57,380 bases of DNA from Clostridioides difficile (GTDB lineage: Bacteria > Bacillota > Clostridia > Peptostreptococcales > Peptostreptococcaceae), in the NCBI RefSeq assembly GCF_900243075.1, contig NZ_OEZH01000074.1, positions 1-57,380 of the forward strand, written 5' to 3'. Positions within the stretch are counted from its first letter, which is position 1; each line of letters starts with the position of its first letter. Below are positions 8,479-17,586 of this stretch, piece after piece. The position numbers and the translations under genes are program-made. The notes below the pieces were generated by a model. That model saw only the letters and a list, made by a program, of their open reading frames with translations, was not told the DNA's origin and did not search any database.

Positions 8479-9036
8479 ATGTCTACAGCTAGAGTAATAT
8501 GTGCAGGCTTCGGAGGCCAAGGTGTTATGTCTATGGGACAATTACTTACTTATGCAGGAATGCTAGAAGGAAAAGAAGTTTCTTGGTTACCATCTTATGG
8601 ACCAGAAATGCGTGGAGGTACAGCAAACTGTGCAGTAACTGTATCTAATGAGCCAGTTGGTTCTCCACTTATAACAGATGATGCAACTGCAGCTATATTA
8701 TTAAATATACCAGCATTTGAAAAATTCAAAGATGATGTTGTTCCTGGTGGAAAAATAATAGTAAATAGTTCTTTAATAAAAGAAAAAGTTGATAGAACAG
8801 ATGTAGATGTTTATTATATACCAGCAAATGAATTAGCAGCTGAATTAGGAAATGACAAAGTTGCTAATATGATAATGTTAGGAGCTTACTTAAAAGTATC
8901 TGATACTGTAGATATAGAATCTGTATTAGAAGCATTTAAAAAAGTTTTCGGACCTAGAAAAGAAAAATTCGTTCCATTAAATAGAGAAGCTTTACAAAAA
9001 GGTATGGATGCTACATGTTCTGGAGCAACTAACTAA
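8479..9036 (+). CDS. 2-oxoacid:ferredoxin oxidoreductase, gamma subunit
   Basis: A 185-residue protein with the family signature GFGGQGVMSMGQLL near the N-terminus and SYGPEMRGGTANC. The gamma domain helps form the CoA-binding site. It is the last gene of the operon and is followed after 17 bases by a clear terminator, so the transcription unit is ptb-buk-ATPase-delta-alpha-beta-gamma. Confidence 0.92.
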   Translation: MSTARVICAGFGGQGVMSMGQLLTYAGMLEGKEVSWLPSYGPEMRGGTANCAVTVSNEPVGSPLITDDATAAILLNIPAFEKFKDDVVPGGKIIVNSSLIKEKVDRTDVDVYYIPANELAAELGNDKVANMIMLGAYLKVSDTVDIESVLEAFKKVFGPRKEKFVPLNREALQKGMDATCSGATN

Positions 9037-9053
9037 TAAAGAAAAAAGATGTC

Positions 9054-9091
9054 AAAAAAAAGACAATAGAATTATTTCTATTGTCTTTTTT
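9054..9091 (+). terminator. terminator of the ptb-buk-VOR operon
   Basis: A stem of about 15 bp, 9056-9070 with 9076-9090 (GACAATAGAA/TTCTATTGTC core flanked by A- and T-runs), with a 5-base loop. Confidence 0.85.
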
Positions 9092-9206
9092 GCTGATAAG
9101 TATTAAAATGTTTTTATGACTGAAATTAAGAATATAATGATATTTTATGGACTATAAAAATATAATACGAATTGCAAGCTTTTCAATTATGAAAGGAGAA
9201 TCTTTA

Positions 9207-10553
9207 GTGAGAAAGTATTTTGGAACAGATGGAGTTAGGGGAGTAGCAAATACAGAATTAACATGTGATTTAGCATATAAACTTGGTAGAGCTGGTGGGT
9301 TTGTATTGGCTCAAGGAGACCACAGAGTAAAAGTAGTAGTAGGTAAAGATACTAGAATATCAGGAGATATGTTAGAAGCATCTTTAATAGCAGGGCTTAT
9401 GTCTGTTGGATGTGATGTTATTACTGTTGGAATAATACCAACACCTGCAGTGGCATATTTAACTAGAAAATATGGTGCTGATTGTGGTGTGGTTATATCT
9501 GCATCTCATAATCCTGTTGAATATAATGGAATCAAATTCTTTAATAAGAATGGATATAAATTAGATGATGAAATTGAATTGAAAATAGAAGAATATATAG
9601 ATGATATAGATAAAATTGATTGTCTACCAATTGGTGAAAATGTAGGAAGAAAATTACATGAACATTGTGCACAAAGAGACTATGTAGACTACTTAAAATC
9701 AATAATCAGTACTGATTTTAAAGGATTAAAAGTAGTGTTAGACTGTGCTAATGGTGCATCATATAAAGTAGCACCAATAGTGTTTGACGAATTAGGAGCA
9801 AGTGTAATTTCAATAAATAGTTCACCAGATGGAAATAATATAAATTATAAATGTGGTTCTACACATCCAGAACAACTTCAAAAAGCTGTTTTAGAACATA
9901 ATGCTGACTTAGGTCTTGCATATGATGGAGATGCTGATAGATTAATTGCAGTAAATGAAAAGGGTCAAATTGTTGATGGAGACCATATAATGATATTGAG
10001 TGCTTTAAATTTAAAGAAAAATAATAAATTAGCACAAGACACTTTAGTAGTTACAGTTATGAGTAATATAGGATTGACAATAGCTGCTAAAGAAAATGGA
10101 ATAAATTTATCTACTACAGCAGTTGGAGATAGATATGTTTTAGAAGATATGGTTAAGAATGGATATAATCTTGGTGGAGAGCAATCTGGACACATGATAT
10201 TTTTAGATTACAATACCACTGGAGATGGAGTGCTTAGTTCTCTAATACTTGCAAATATAATCTTGCAAGAAAAGAAACCTTTATCAGAACTTGCATCAAT
10301 AATGAGTCAATATCCACAAGTATTAGTAAATGCAACAATAAAAAATGAAAATAAGAACAAATATATGGAATATCCAGAAATAAAAACTGAGATAGAAAGA
10401 ATAGAATCTATTTTAGATGGAAATGGTAGAGTTTTGATAAGACCATCAGGAACTGAGCCATTAGTTAGAGTTATGTTAGAGGGTAAAGAGGAAGGTCAAA
10501 TAAAAGAATTAGCAACAAATTTAGCTAATCTTATACAAGAAAAATTATCGTAA
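9207..10553 (+). CDS. glmM: phosphoglucosamine mutase GlmM
   Basis: Interconverts glucosamine-6-phosphate and glucosamine-1-phosphate for UDP-GlcNAc synthesis. The 448-residue length is normal for the family. The product begins (M)[11 protein letters not shown]; the phosphoserine loop [13 protein letters not shown] places the catalytic serine at residue 100. The metal loop DGDADRL and the C-terminal phosphate loop [12 protein letters not shown] are also present. The GTG start at 9207 is chosen because AAAGGAGA lies 7 bases upstream and the protein then starts where family members do. A TATAAT at 9133-9138 may belong to its promoter. It is separated from cdaA-cdaR by the VOR operon. Confidence 0.95.
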   Translation: MRKYFGTDGVRGVANTELTCDLAYKLGRAGGFVLAQGDHRVKVVVGKDTRISGDMLEASLIAGLMSVGCDVITVGIIPTPAVAYLTRKYGADCGVVISASHNPVEYNGIKFFNKNGYKLDDEIELKIEEYIDDIDKIDCLPIGENVGRKLHEHCAQRDYVDYLKSIISTDFKGLKVVLDCANGASYKVAPIVFDELGASVISINSSPDGNNINYKCGSTHPEQLQKAVLEHNADLGLAYDGDADRLIAVNEKGQIVDGDHIMILSALNLKKNNKLAQDTLVVTVMSNIGLTIAAKENGINLSTTAVGDRYVLEDMVKNGYNLGGEQSGHMIFLDYNTTGDGVLSSLILANIILQEKKPLSELASIMSQYPQVLVNATIKNENKNKYMEYPEIKTEIERIESILDGNGRVLIRPSGTEPLVRVMLEGKEEGQIKELATNLANLIQEKLS

Positions 10554-10558
10554 TTTAC

Positions 10559-10594
10559 AAGGGTATTCTCAGACATAAAGACTGAGGACACCTT
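10559..10594 (+). terminator. imperfect hairpin between glmM and the glmS ribozyme
   Basis: AAGGGTATTCTCAG pairs with CTGAGGACACCTT around an 8-base loop, followed by a short TTT, ending 5 bases before the ribozyme cleavage site. It may be a weak glmM terminator or a 5' helix of the ribozyme leader. Confidence 0.5.
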
Positions 10595-10598
10595 TCTA

Positions 10599-10778
10599 AG
10601 CGCCAGAACTTAGTTATAGACATAATTATTAAGTAATATAGGAAACTAAGTTGACGAGGTCAGAGTTAATCGAATTGTCGGCGGATGCTCTGCGGTGTGT
10701 TTACCATCGAAAGACTTCTTTAAATAATAGGAGTAATCCTATGGACAAAGGGAAGCCAAAGTAAACTTATATGACCTA
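10599..10778 (+). ncRNA. glmS ribozyme (GlcN6P-activated self-cleaving riboswitch)
   Basis: The conserved core is recognisable: AGCGCCAGAACT at 10599-10610 with cleavage expected between A10599 and G10600. It is followed by GACGAGGTCAGAGTTAATCGA (10655-10675), GTCGGCGGATGCTCTG, and the 3' pseudoknot/P4 region with ATGGACAAAGG near 10741. It lies directly upstream of glmS. In the known class, glucosamine-6-phosphate acts as cofactor for cleavage and the processed mRNA is degraded, lowering GlmS. Confidence 0.95.
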
Positions 10779-10821
10779 ACTCTTAAAATATATAAATAAT
10801 ATTTTTAGGAGGACACAAATA

Positions 10822-12654
10822 ATGTGTGGAATAGTTGGATATTTAGGAAGTAGAAAGGCAGCAGAAGTTATAGTAGAAGGGCTTTCTAAGTTAGAGTACA
10901 GAGGTTATGACTCAGCAGGAGTAGCAGTTAATAGTTCTAATGGAGAAGAGCTTAATATTAGAAAGTTTAAAGGTAGACTTTCTGTACTGGCAGAAGATTT
11001 AGAAAAGAATCCTATTGATGGAAATTTAGGAATAGGGCATACAAGATGGGCAACTCATGGAGAACCATCTGATGTAAACTCACACCCTCATTTTAATCAA
11101 GCTAAAACAATAGCAGTTGTTCACAATGGGATAATAGAAAACTATATGGAAATAAAAGAAGAACTAATTGCTGAAGGTGTTAAGTTTGAATCTCAAACAG
11201 ATACAGAAGTAATAGCACATTTAGTAGATAAATACTATGAGGGTAATTTATTAGATGCTGTATACAAAACTATATCAAAATTAAGAGGAGCTTATGCATT
11301 AGGTGTTATATGTAAAGAACATGGAAATGAATTAGTTGCAGTAAGAAAAGATAGTCCTCTTGTAGTTGGTGTTGGTGATGGTGAAAACTTTGTAGCATCA
11401 GATATACCTGCTTTATTAAAATATACTAGAGATGTTTATTTCTTAGAAAATGGAGAAGTAGTTCATCTAAAAAATGAAAATGTAACAGTTTATGACTCTA
11501 ATAGAAATCTTGTAGAAAAAGAAGTATTTCATGTAACTTGGGATGTAGAGGCTGCATCTAAAGGTGGATATGATTACTTTATGTCAAAAGAAATTCATGA
11601 GCAGCCAACAGGAGTTAGAGAAACTCTAGAAAGAAGACTTGATGATAATGGAAATATAATCTTAGATAGTATAAATATTTCTAAGGAAGATTTAGAAAAA
11701 ATAAATAAAGTTTATATTGTGGCTTGTGGAACAGCATATAATGCTGGTTTACTTGGCAAGTATGCTATAGAAAAATTGGTAAATATACCAGTAATAACTG
11801 ATATAGCATCAGAATTTAGATATAGTGACCCATTTGTAGATGAAAATTCATTAGTAATATTAGTTAGCCAATCTGGTGAGACAGCAGATACTTTAGCAGT
11901 ATTGAGAGATTCAAAGGCTAAAGGAGCAAGAATACTTTCAATAACTAATGTTGTAGGTTCATCTATAGCAAGAGAATCAGATGATGTATTCTATACTTGG
12001 GCAGGACCTGAAGTAGCAGTTGCATCGACTAAGGCATATACTACTCAAATAACTTCTTTATATATGATAGCTTTAGACTTTGCTATCAAAAAAGGAACAA
12101 TAACTAGAGAATCTTATGATAGTATGATTTCTAAGATGAAAGAAATACCATCAAAAATACAAGAGATACTGGACAATGAAGAATATATAAAAGATGTTGC
12201 TAAAACAGTTGTTAGTTCTGACCATGCATTCTATTTAGGAAGAGGAATAGACTATAGTTTAGCAATGGAAGGTTCATTAAAATTAAAAGAGATTTCATAT
12301 ATACATGCAGAAGCTTTTGCAGCAGGAGAGTTAAAGCATGGAACAATAGCTCTAATAGAAAAAGGAACTCCTGTAATTGCTATAGCGACTCAAGAGAAAT
12401 TATTTGAAAAAATGGTTTCTAATATGGAAGAAGTGAGAGCAAGAGGAGCTTATGTTGTAGCAATCGCTCAAAGTCATAATAAAGATGTCGAGAAAGCTGC
12501 TGATAAAATAATCTATATACCAAATTCAGATGATATTTTATCTCCTATATTGGCTGTTGTACCAATGCAATTACTTGCTTACCATATTTCTGTATTAAGA
12601 GGATGCGATGTTGATAAACCAAGAAATCTAGCAAAGTCAGTAACAGTTGAATAA
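10822..12654 (+). CDS. glmS: glutamine--fructose-6-phosphate aminotransferase GlmS
   Basis: Makes glucosamine-6-phosphate from fructose-6-phosphate and glutamine, the first step of amino-sugar synthesis for peptidoglycan and other glycans. The 610-residue protein starts MCGIVGYLG with Cys2 as the N-terminal glutaminase nucleophile, then GHTRWATHGEP; two SIS isomerase domains follow (VACGTAYNAG, SQSGETADT, LGRGIDYSLAMEGSLKLKE). It ends with the conserved DVDKPRNLAKSVTVE. AGGAGGA at 10807-10813 precedes the ATG. Expression is under the ribozyme directly upstream. Confidence 0.97.
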   Translation: MCGIVGYLGSRKAAEVIVEGLSKLEYRGYDSAGVAVNSSNGEELNIRKFKGRLSVLAEDLEKNPIDGNLGIGHTRWATHGEPSDVNSHPHFNQAKTIAVVHNGIIENYMEIKEELIAEGVKFESQTDTEVIAHLVDKYYEGNLLDAVYKTISKLRGAYALGVICKEHGNELVAVRKDSPLVVGVGDGENFVASDIPALLKYTRDVYFLENGEVVHLKNENVTVYDSNRNLVEKEVFHVTWDVEAASKGGYDYFMSKEIHEQPTGVRETLERRLDDNGNIILDSINISKEDLEKINKVYIVACGTAYNAGLLGKYAIEKLVNIPVITDIASEFRYSDPFVDENSLVILVSQSGETADTLAVLRDSKAKGARILSITNVVGSSIARESDDVFYTWAGPEVAVASTKAYTTQITSLYMIALDFAIKKGTITRESYDSMISKMKEIPSKIQEILDNEEYIKDVAKTVVSSDHAFYLGRGIDYSLAMEGSLKLKEISYIHAEAFAAGELKHGTIALIEKGTPVIAIATQEKLFEKMVSNMEEVRARGAYVVAIAQSHNKDVEKAADKIIYIPNSDDILSPILAVVPMQLLAYHISVLRGCDVDKPRNLAKSVTVE

Positions 12655-12686
12655 AGATATATTAAGAATTAAATAGATAATATTTG

Positions 12687-12736
12687 TTAAAAAAGCTCAT
12701 TCTATTATTTGTATTTTATAGGGTGAGTTTTTTTAT
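12687..12736 (+). terminator. terminator after glmS
   Basis: AAAAAAGCTCATTCTAT pairs imperfectly with ATAGGGTGAGTTTTTTT across an AT-rich loop, with a seven-T tail. Confidence 0.65.
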
Positions 12737-12851
12737 AAGCTTTAAATCTGTTTTGCTTCTGCTATAATAAATCTTATAAAAATATTGCTATTAAAGCATT
12801 TTTAAGAATAATAAATATTAATGTATATATATCAGATGTAAGGAATAATAA

Positions 12852-12941
12852 ATGACTGTGAGAAAGCTTAGAAGGCATAATATGAACATATTAGGAACCA
12901 TGTTAAAAAACAAATTAAACAATTTAAAAAAGGAGTTATAA
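12852..12941 (+). CDS. possible 29-residue basic peptide
   Basis: In the 396-base gap between glmS and the rhodanese gene, an ATG preceded 8 bases upstream by AAGGA opens a 29-codon frame ending in TAA. The product begins MTVRKLRRHN, ends NNLKKEL and carries about nine Lys/Arg. No homology is recognised and the frame could be chance. The rest of the gap holds only a stray TATAAT (12763-12768). Confidence 0.25.
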   Translation: MTVRKLRRHNMNILGTMLKNKLNNLKKEL

Positions 12942-13050
12942 GAAACTACTTATAAAAGAACATAAAGAAGTTGATATTTTATAAGGAAATTATTTTATCT
13001 TAGAGAAATAGTTTTAAATAAAAAATTTATTATAAATAGGAGTATAAATT

Positions 13051-14352
13051 ATGGATGATGATTTTAAAAAAGAAAAGAAAGAAGATTTTTTTGTTAATAT
13101 TAAAACAATATCTACTGAAACTTTACAAGAAAAAGTACAAGATAAATCTTGGATTGTAGTTGATACTCGCTTGAATGATGCATATAATGGATGGAAATTA
13201 GATGGAGTAAAAAGAGGCGGACATATAAAAGGAGCAGTAGATTTTTCTGCTAATTGGTTAAGTGTATACTCAGATAAAAAAGATGAAGTGCTAGAACAAG
13301 CACTAAAAACTAAAAGAATTGATTTAGATAAAAATATAGTATTATATGATGCAAATGGAAAAGATGCTTTGATTGTAGCAGATTACTTATCTAAAAAAGG
13401 ATATAAACACCTATATAAATATGACATTAAACAATGGGCAGAGGACGAAAATCTTCCAATGGAAAGATATAAGAATTATCAAATGATAGTTCCTGCTTTT
13501 ATAATAAAAGATATACTAAATGGAAAAATACCTGAGACATTTGAAAATTCCAAGAATATAAAAATGATTGAAGCAAGCTGGGGAGAAGAAGAGGAATCGT
13601 ATACAAAAGGACACATACCTACAAGTGTTCATGTAAATACCGATATTATAGAGCCTCCTCCAACATGGATGCTTGATAATGATGATAACTTAGCTAAGTT
13701 TGCTTTGGATTATGGATTCACAAAGGATGATACTGTAATAGTTTCAAGTAGTGTATCTATGGCATCTTATAGACTAGCTGTTATATTGAGATATATAGGA
13801 TTAAAAGATGTAAGAGTTTTGAATGGTGGAATAAATTCATGGATATCAGCAGGATACGAATTAGAATTTACCAGTAACCCAAAGAATTCATGTACTAAAT
13901 TTGGAGCAGATATACCAGTTAACCCACAATTAGTTGTTACTACATCTGAATTAAGACAAAAACTAAAAGAAAAAAATAAGTTTATACTAGTAGATAATCG
14001 TACTTGGGATGAACATATAGGTAAAGTGTCTGGATATACGTATTATGATAAAAGAGGGCGTATACCAGGAGCTTTATATGGACATTCAGGTAGTGATAGT
14101 GTTTCACTAGAAGAATACCGTAATATTGATAACACAATGAGAAATAAATATGAGATTTTAGAAATGTGGAATAAAGAAAATATAGATGTTAATAAACATC
14201 TTATATTTATGTGTGGAAGTGGGTGGCGTGCTGCTGAGGTATTAACATATGCAAATGTCATGGGGGTTGAAGAGACCTCTCTTTATAGTGATGGATGGAT
14301 GGGATGGAGCATTGATAGTTCAAATTCAATTGAAGTGGGAGAATACAAATAG
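13051..14352 (+). CDS. three-domain rhodanese-like sulfurtransferase
   Basis: A 433-residue cytoplasmic protein made of three consecutive rhodanese domains (about 15-140, 165-280, 300-420). Each has a DTR/EASWGE/DNRTWDEH-type entry and a GHIKGA, GHIPTS or GRIPGA CH2-type motif. Only the third domain has an active-site cysteine, Cys388 in MCGSGWRA; the equivalent positions are YDANGKD in domain 1 and SSSVSMAS in domain 2, so those domains are probably structural or regulatory. The family moves sulfane sulfur from thiosulfate or persulfides. AGGAG precedes the ATG by 8 bases. The next gene is a sirohaem-type reductase, suggesting linked inorganic sulfur metabolism. Confidence 0.85.
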   Translation: MDDDFKKEKKEDFFVNIKTISTETLQEKVQDKSWIVVDTRLNDAYNGWKLDGVKRGGHIKGAVDFSANWLSVYSDKKDEVLEQALKTKRIDLDKNIVLYDANGKDALIVADYLSKKGYKHLYKYDIKQWAEDENLPMERYKNYQMIVPAFIIKDILNGKIPETFENSKNIKMIEASWGEEEESYTKGHIPTSVHVNTDIIEPPPTWMLDNDDNLAKFALDYGFTKDDTVIVSSSVSMASYRLAVILRYIGLKDVRVLNGGINSWISAGYELEFTSNPKNSCTKFGADIPVNPQLVVTTSELRQKLKEKNKFILVDNRTWDEHIGKVSGYTYYDKRGRIPGALYGHSGSDSVSLEEYRNIDNTMRNKYEILEMWNKENIDVNKHLIFMCGSGWRAAEVLTYANVMGVEETSLYSDGWMGWSIDSSNSIEVGEYK

Positions 14353-14532
14353 AGTCTTTGAAAGTACAATAGAGTTGTTTATACAAAGGTATATTCACTT
14401 TATTAAGTTGAATATATGTTTATTATACTTTAAAATATAAACGTAGTTAGAATATGATTATATAAATATGAACTTATTTAAACATATTATTAGCAACATA
14501 GAATTATAAATTTGTATTATGAGGTGTGAGAT

Positions 14533-15402
14533 ATGATTAGCAAAGAAAAAAAAGTAAAGTTAAAAGCGGAAGGTATATTGGCTCAAAGCCAGGAGGGATA
14601 TTTCTCAATAAGAATATTGAGTAGAGCTGGAAACTTTACAGCAGAACAACTTATCAATTTATCAAAGTTATCTGAAAAATACGGCAGAGGTTATTTAGGT
14701 GTTACAACTAGATTAGCTGTTGAAATACCATGGATAAAGTATGAAGATATAGATTCAATAAAAGAAGATTTGAAAGCAGTAGGTTTAAAACATGGTGGTA
14801 CAGGAAAAAAAGTAAGACCATTAGTTGCATGTAAAGGCACTGTATGTCAACATGGAATCTATGATACACAAGAACTATGTGGAAAGTTACATGATTCATA
14901 TTTTGGGTATGATTTGCCATCTAAAACTAAGATTACTTTAGTTGGATGTCCAAACAATTGTGCAAAGGCTAATACTAATGATGTGGGTATTGTAGGACAA
15001 GTATATGTAAAATTTAATGAAGATAAATGTAAGAATTGTGGATTGTGTACATCATCTTGTAGACAAAAATCAGTTTATATGAAAAACAAAAAATTAGTGT
15101 GGAACGAAGAAGAGTGTGTAAATTGCGGTAAATGTGCTCAAGTATGTCCATTTGGAGCTATGGAAGTTGATAAAAAAGGGTTAGCCGTTTATCTTGGTGG
15201 TAGAATGGGAAGAGGTTATAGATTTGGGGATAGACTTAGCAATTTATATACAGAAGAAAATATAGAAGAATTAGTGCAAGACATATTTAATACATATAAA
15301 AAATTAGCAATCCCAGGAGAAAGAATAAGTAAAGTGTTAGAGAGAATTGGTATTGAAGAGTTTGAAAGACATTTAATAAATATAAAATCCCAAAGTGCAT
15401 AA
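14533..15402 (+). CDS. sirohaem/[4Fe-4S] sulfite or nitrite reductase-like protein with ferredoxin domain
   Basis: A 289-residue protein. The first half has a reductase ferredoxin-like domain (FSIRILSRAGNFTAEQL). Next is a sirohaem/4Fe-4S signature with cysteines at about 100, 105, 139 and 143 (ACKGTVCQHG and VGCPNNCAKA). A 2[4Fe-4S] ferredoxin insert follows (CKNCGLCTSSC and CVNCGKCAQVCP). The layout resembles AsrC, the catalytic subunit of anaerobic sulfite reductase, but no AsrA or AsrB genes are adjacent. It may therefore reduce sulfite or another small oxyanion with ferredoxin. GAGGTG precedes the ATG. The 180-base gap after the rhodanese gene means co-transcription is possible but not shown. 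Confidence 0.8.
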   Translation: MISKEKKVKLKAEGILAQSQEGYFSIRILSRAGNFTAEQLINLSKLSEKYGRGYLGVTTRLAVEIPWIKYEDIDSIKEDLKAVGLKHGGTGKKVRPLVACKGTVCQHGIYDTQELCGKLHDSYFGYDLPSKTKITLVGCPNNCAKANTNDVGIVGQVYVKFNEDKCKNCGLCTSSCRQKSVYMKNKKLVWNEEECVNCGKCAQVCPFGAMEVDKKGLAVYLGGRMGRGYRFGDRLSNLYTEENIEELVQDIFNTYKKLAIPGERISKVLERIGIEEFERHLINIKSQSA

Positions 15403-15488
15403 AAATATATATTGAGAAAGTATATCTCTCTTAAATTTGTTAATAATTCTGTTATACAGAAAAACATATTTAAGGGGGATTTTTTATT

Positions 15489-16226
15489 ATGAAAAGAATA
15501 AAATTAGCTATAAGCTTTTTTATATTAATGATTATAGGAGTAACAATATCTTATGCAGATACAAGTATAAATACTAGATATAATAGATTAACTAATGCTC
15601 TTGAAATTTCAGAAGCAGATTTCAAATTTTATAATGTCAAAATTAATTCTGTTATAAATTACAATTTATCAAATCAGGAATTTTATAATATTTTTATAGA
15701 AATAATTAACAATCTAAAGTTAGATGAAAAAGGAATAAATTGGAACAAAAAAGGGTCTGGCGATAAAATGCAATTGTGTGCTACTATAAAAGGTAGCGAT
15801 AAAGAAATTTCTATAAAAGGAATAAACAAAAATAATAAAGAAAGTTACATAATAGTTGACATATTGGATAACAAAGTATATAAACATAAAGAGGATATTT
15901 GTAATAACGTAGAAAATGTGTTAAATAAATATTCATATCAAGTAGATGTGTCTGCTTGTATTGTTGGAGAATACACAAAAAGGTTACAAAACAACAAATA
16001 TGATGATATTTTACAAAAAATATTATATAATATGAGTGCTAAGCAAATAGATAAAGTGAAGGACGTAAACTTTTTATCTATAACAGCATATAGTAAAGTA
16101 TTAAATGATGATGATTTAGAATATTTAGGGGAAAAAATTAATTTAAATATAGGAATCAAATATAATGAGGATGATGAAAAAACACTCATATATATTGCCA
16201 CACCAATTATAAAATTAGATTATTAA
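15489..16226 (+). CDS. ywmB: YwmB-family (TATA-box-binding-like) exported protein
   Basis: A 245-residue protein with an N-terminal signal segment (about residues 5-23, ending ISYA) and a charged, mostly extracytoplasmic remainder. Identification rests on position and general character: in Bacillus, ywmB lies directly upstream of murAB and spoIID, exactly as here. Function is unknown, and a cell envelope role during growth or sporulation is inferred from its neighbours. Strong AAGGGGGA ribosome binding site. murA follows after 20 bases. Confidence 0.65.
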   Translation: MKRIKLAISFFILMIIGVTISYADTSINTRYNRLTNALEISEADFKFYNVKINSVINYNLSNQEFYNIFIEIINNLKLDEKGINWNKKGSGDKMQLCATIKGSDKEISIKGINKNNKESYIIVDILDNKVYKHKEDICNNVENVLNKYSYQVDVSACIVGEYTKRLQNNKYDDILQKILYNMSAKQIDKVKDVNFLSITAYSKVLNDDDLEYLGEKINLNIGIKYNEDDEKTLIYIATPIIKLDY

Positions 16227-16246
16227 TTATGAGGAGATCAAAAAAT

Positions 16247-17500
16247 ATGGCTAAGATAATAGTAAAAAAGAGTAATCCACTTAAAGGTAGTGTTAAAATA
16301 GATGGTGCAAAAAATGCAGTTTTACCAATAATAGCAGCGACTTTATTAGCAAACGGAAAATCAACATTAAATGGAGTACCAAATTTAAGAGATGTTCATG
16401 TTATATCAGATTTATTGAGACATATAGGAGCAGAAGTTGAATATAAAGAAAATACACTTACTGTTGATGCAAGTAATATAAAAACTTGTGAAGCTCCATA
16501 TGAGCTTGTAAGAAAAATGAGGGCTTCTTTTTTGGTTATGGGACCATTACTTGCTAGATTTAATAGTACAAAAATTTCTATGCCAGGAGGATGTGCTATA
16601 GGAACAAGACCTATAGACTTACATCTAAAAGGATTTAAAGCTTTAGGAGCAAAGATAGAGATGGACCATGGTTTTGTTGAAGCAGCAACAGAAAAATTAG
16701 TAGGAAATAAATTATATTTAGACTTTCCATCTGTTGGAGCAACTGAAAACATAATGATGGCAGCTTCTTTAGCAGAAGGTACTACAATAATAGAGAATGC
16801 AGCAGAGGAGCCAGAAATAGTAGATTTAGCAAATTTCTTGAATGAAATGGGAGCAGATGTTAAAGGCGCAGGTACTAACACTATAAAGATAAAAGGTGTT
16901 AAAGAGTTAAAAGGAGCAGAGCATAATGTAATTCCAGACAGAATAGAAGCAGCAACTTATATGGTTGCAGCAGCTATGACAAAAGGTGATATAACTGTTG
17001 AAAATGTTTTAATGGAGCATTTAAAACCAGTCGTAGCTAAATTAAGAGAAGCTGGTTGTGAAATTACAGAAATGGACAATTCTGTAAGAGTAGTAGGTCC
17101 TAAAGTATTAAAACCAATAGATATAAAAACTTTACCACATCCAGGATTTCCTACAGATGTTCAAGCACAATTTATGGCTATGCTTACTGTAGCTAATGGA
17201 ACTGGTGTAGTTATAGAAACTGTTTTTGAAAATAGATTTATGCATGTTGCTGAGTTCAATAGAATGGGTGCTAATATAAAAATAGATGGAAGAAGTGCGG
17301 TTGTTAATGGTGTAGATGAGCTACATGGTGCAGCAGTAAATGCTACTGATTTAAGAGCAGGGGCAGCACTTATTTTATGCGGTCTTATAGCAGAAGGAGA
17401 AACTCAAATAGGAGAAATATACCATATTCAAAGAGGCTATGTTGATATAGATAAGAAGATAACAGCATTAGGTGGTCAAATCGAAATAGTAGAAGATTAA
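16247..17500 (+). CDS. murA: UDP-N-acetylglucosamine 1-carboxyvinyltransferase MurA
   Basis: Catalyses the first committed step of peptidoglycan synthesis, adding enolpyruvate from PEP to UDP-GlcNAc. The 417-residue length is normal. [11 protein letters not shown] sits near residues 17-27, and the catalytic loop [14 protein letters not shown] has Cys116 (Cys115 in E. coli numbering), so it is the fosfomycin-sensitive Cys type. The start at 16247 is chosen because GAGGAG lies 11 bases upstream; the earlier ATG at 16229 lies just before that element and would add six residues not typical of MurA. It sits in a ywmB-murA-spoIID order, matching Bacillus murAB. Confidence 0.95.
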   Translation: MAKIIVKKSNPLKGSVKIDGAKNAVLPIIAATLLANGKSTLNGVPNLRDVHVISDLLRHIGAEVEYKENTLTVDASNIKTCEAPYELVRKMRASFLVMGPLLARFNSTKISMPGGCAIGTRPIDLHLKGFKALGAKIEMDHGFVEAATEKLVGNKLYLDFPSVGATENIMMAASLAEGTTIIENAAEEPEIVDLANFLNEMGADVKGAGTNTIKIKGVKELKGAEHNVIPDRIEAATYMVAAAMTKGDITVENVLMEHLKPVVAKLREAGCEITEMDNSVRVVGPKVLKPIDIKTLPHPGFPTDVQAQFMAMLTVANGTGVVIETVFENRFMHVAEFNRMGANIKIDGRSAVVNGVDELHGAAVNATDLRAGAALILCGLIAEGETQIGEIYHIQRGYVDIDKKITALGGQIEIVED

Positions 17501-17523
17501 TAATTGGTTTAGAGAAGAAAGTT

Positions 17524-17550
17524 ATAAATTAATAGGGTTGTTCATATACT
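17524..17550 (+). promoter_or_regulatory. candidate sigma-E-type promoter of spoIID
   Basis: An ATAA element at 17524-17527 and CATATACT at 17543-17550, separated by 15 bases, resemble the mother-cell sigma-E consensus (ATA ... CATAnnnT). It lies 37 bases before spoIID. Assigned by eye from the Bacillus consensus. Confidence 0.35.
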
Positions 17551-17586
17551 TAAATACAAGGTTTTAAAAGCTAAGGAGGAGAGTAT

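Noticed and set aside
14249-14440. 63-codon frame overlapping the end of the rhodanese gene
   Set aside because: It starts inside the rhodanese C-terminus in another frame, has no ribosome binding site, and its product shows only a low-complexity aromatic tail.
16229-16246. Upstream ATG as murA start
   Set aside because: It lies directly in front of, and partly within, the GAGGAG ribosome binding element, and the six extra residues are not typical of MurA.
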